From Rhodocyclaceae bacterium UBA6160 (GTDB lineage Bacteria; Pseudomonadota; Gammaproteobacteria; Burkholderiales; Rhodocyclaceae), in contig DIUK01000016.1 in assembly GCA_002422995.1 (NCBI GenBank), positions 1 to 14,620 of the forward strand: a DNA stretch of 14,620 nucleotides, in the 5' to 3' direction. Shown piece after piece: positions 14,283-14,620 of the stretch. The first letter of the stretch is position 1, and every line of letters begins with the position of its first letter. The position numbers and the translations under genes are program-made. A model generated the notes under the pieces. The model made no database searches, was not told the origin of the DNA, and saw nothing but the letters and a program-made list of their open reading frames with translations.

Positions 14283-14620
14283 TTAGGTTTTTGGCAGATA
14301 TTTTGAATTCACAGTCGATGTACCAATTGTCCATGTCATACCAGACGCGGCACAGGTTCCGCTGTATACGATGGTGGCATCATCTGCAACTGAACTGCCT
14401 ATCGCTTTCATTGTGATTGTGACTGTGCCTGCTGTAGTAGAAGTCCCAGCTACAGCGACAGATTTAACATATTGCGAATTCGAAATTGTCCCAACTAGAC
14501 CCAAGGTTCCATTAGTGGTGGTAGAGGCAAGCGTCGCTTCACTGCATGCCTGCCCCATGGCTGTGCGATGAGGTGCGGATATACCAACCGCCTCCGACAC
14601 TTTCGCCTTCACCGTGTAAT
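14283..14620 (-). CDS. pilA: Type IV major pilin (PilA/PilE), C-terminal part
   Basis: Structural subunit of the type IV pilus; the gene enters from the right edge and its N-terminus, including the prepilin peptidase site, is outside the window. The frame is open to the edge and reads YTVKAKVSEAVGISAPHRTAM, the end of the conserved N-terminal helix of betaproteobacterial pilins. The globular part has VAGTSTTAGTVTITMKAIGS beta strands, and cysteines in GQACSEAT and YSGTCAAS that could form the pilin disulfide. It ends SKYLPKT. The common terminal Cys after KYLP is absent, so the disulfide loop is bounded by the two cysteines named. Ser and Thr are frequent in ATLASTTTNGT and GTSTTAGT, which gives possible O-glycosylation sites. 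The GTG at 14612 is internal, not a start. A strong terminator follows the stop at once. Confidence 0.92.
   Translation of the reverse strand, partial: YTVKAKVSEAVGISAPHRTAMGQACSEATLASTTTNGTLGLVGTISNSQYVKSVAVAGTSTTAGTVTITMKAIGSSVADDATIVYSGTCAASGMTWTIGTSTVNSKYLPKT

Noticed and set aside
1..14620. CRISPR arrays, tRNA or rRNA genes, insertion sequences
   Set aside because: No regularly spaced repeats, no cloverleaf or rRNA-like segments, and no transposase frame or terminal inverted repeats were found on either strand.

Overview
The window looks like part of a surface-glycan locus of a Gram-negative bacterium, most likely a betaproteobacterium of the order Burkholderiales (Comamonadaceae-like). 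This is inferred from the G+C-rich backbone, the type IV pilin, and the style of the polysaccharide genes. No rRNA, tRNA, CRISPR array or insertion sequence was seen. The genes form two converging blocks that meet near 7489-7564.

Left block, + strand, 1-7488. The 3' part of an ABC-2 polysaccharide export permease (Wzm) is followed by its ATPase (Wzt, with a C-terminal sugar-binding-type domain). Next come a GT-B-like glycosyltransferase, a large protein with two SAM-methyltransferase domains and a C-terminal coiled-coil/hydrophobic tail, a GT2 glycosyltransferase and a GT4 glycosyltransferase. All six genes are packed with overlaps or gaps of 2-3 bases, so they look like one operon. They fit ABC-transporter-dependent O-antigen synthesis, in which the chain is finished in the cytoplasm, capped (often by methylation), and the cap is read by Wzt. 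Base composition falls sharply inside wzt, near the end of its ATPase domain, and stays low for most of the block. This suggests an exchanged, strain-specific cassette.

Right block, - strand, read from 14620 down to 7565. It begins with the C-terminal part of a type IV major pilin, closed by a strong intrinsic terminator. It continues with a polytopic GT-C-type membrane protein with a TPR-like tail, a DPM1-like GT2 glycosyltransferase with C-terminal membrane segments, a GT4 glycosyltransferase, a UPF0175/DUF3368 toxin-antitoxin pair, an NAD-dependent sugar epimerase/dehydratase, and a rhamnosyltransferase-like GT2 enzyme. The first three genes suggest a pilin glycosylation module: the GT2 enzyme would make a polyprenyl-phosphate sugar and the GT-C enzyme would transfer it to pilin or another exported acceptor. 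The last two genes probably serve O-antigen or glycan precursor supply.

The points most worth following up are the candidate two-domain methyltransferase chain terminator, the pilin / terminator / GT-C / polyprenyl-sugar synthase layout, the mosaic wzt, and the toxin-antitoxin pair inside a glycan operon. All functions are assigned by reading motifs; no database search was run.
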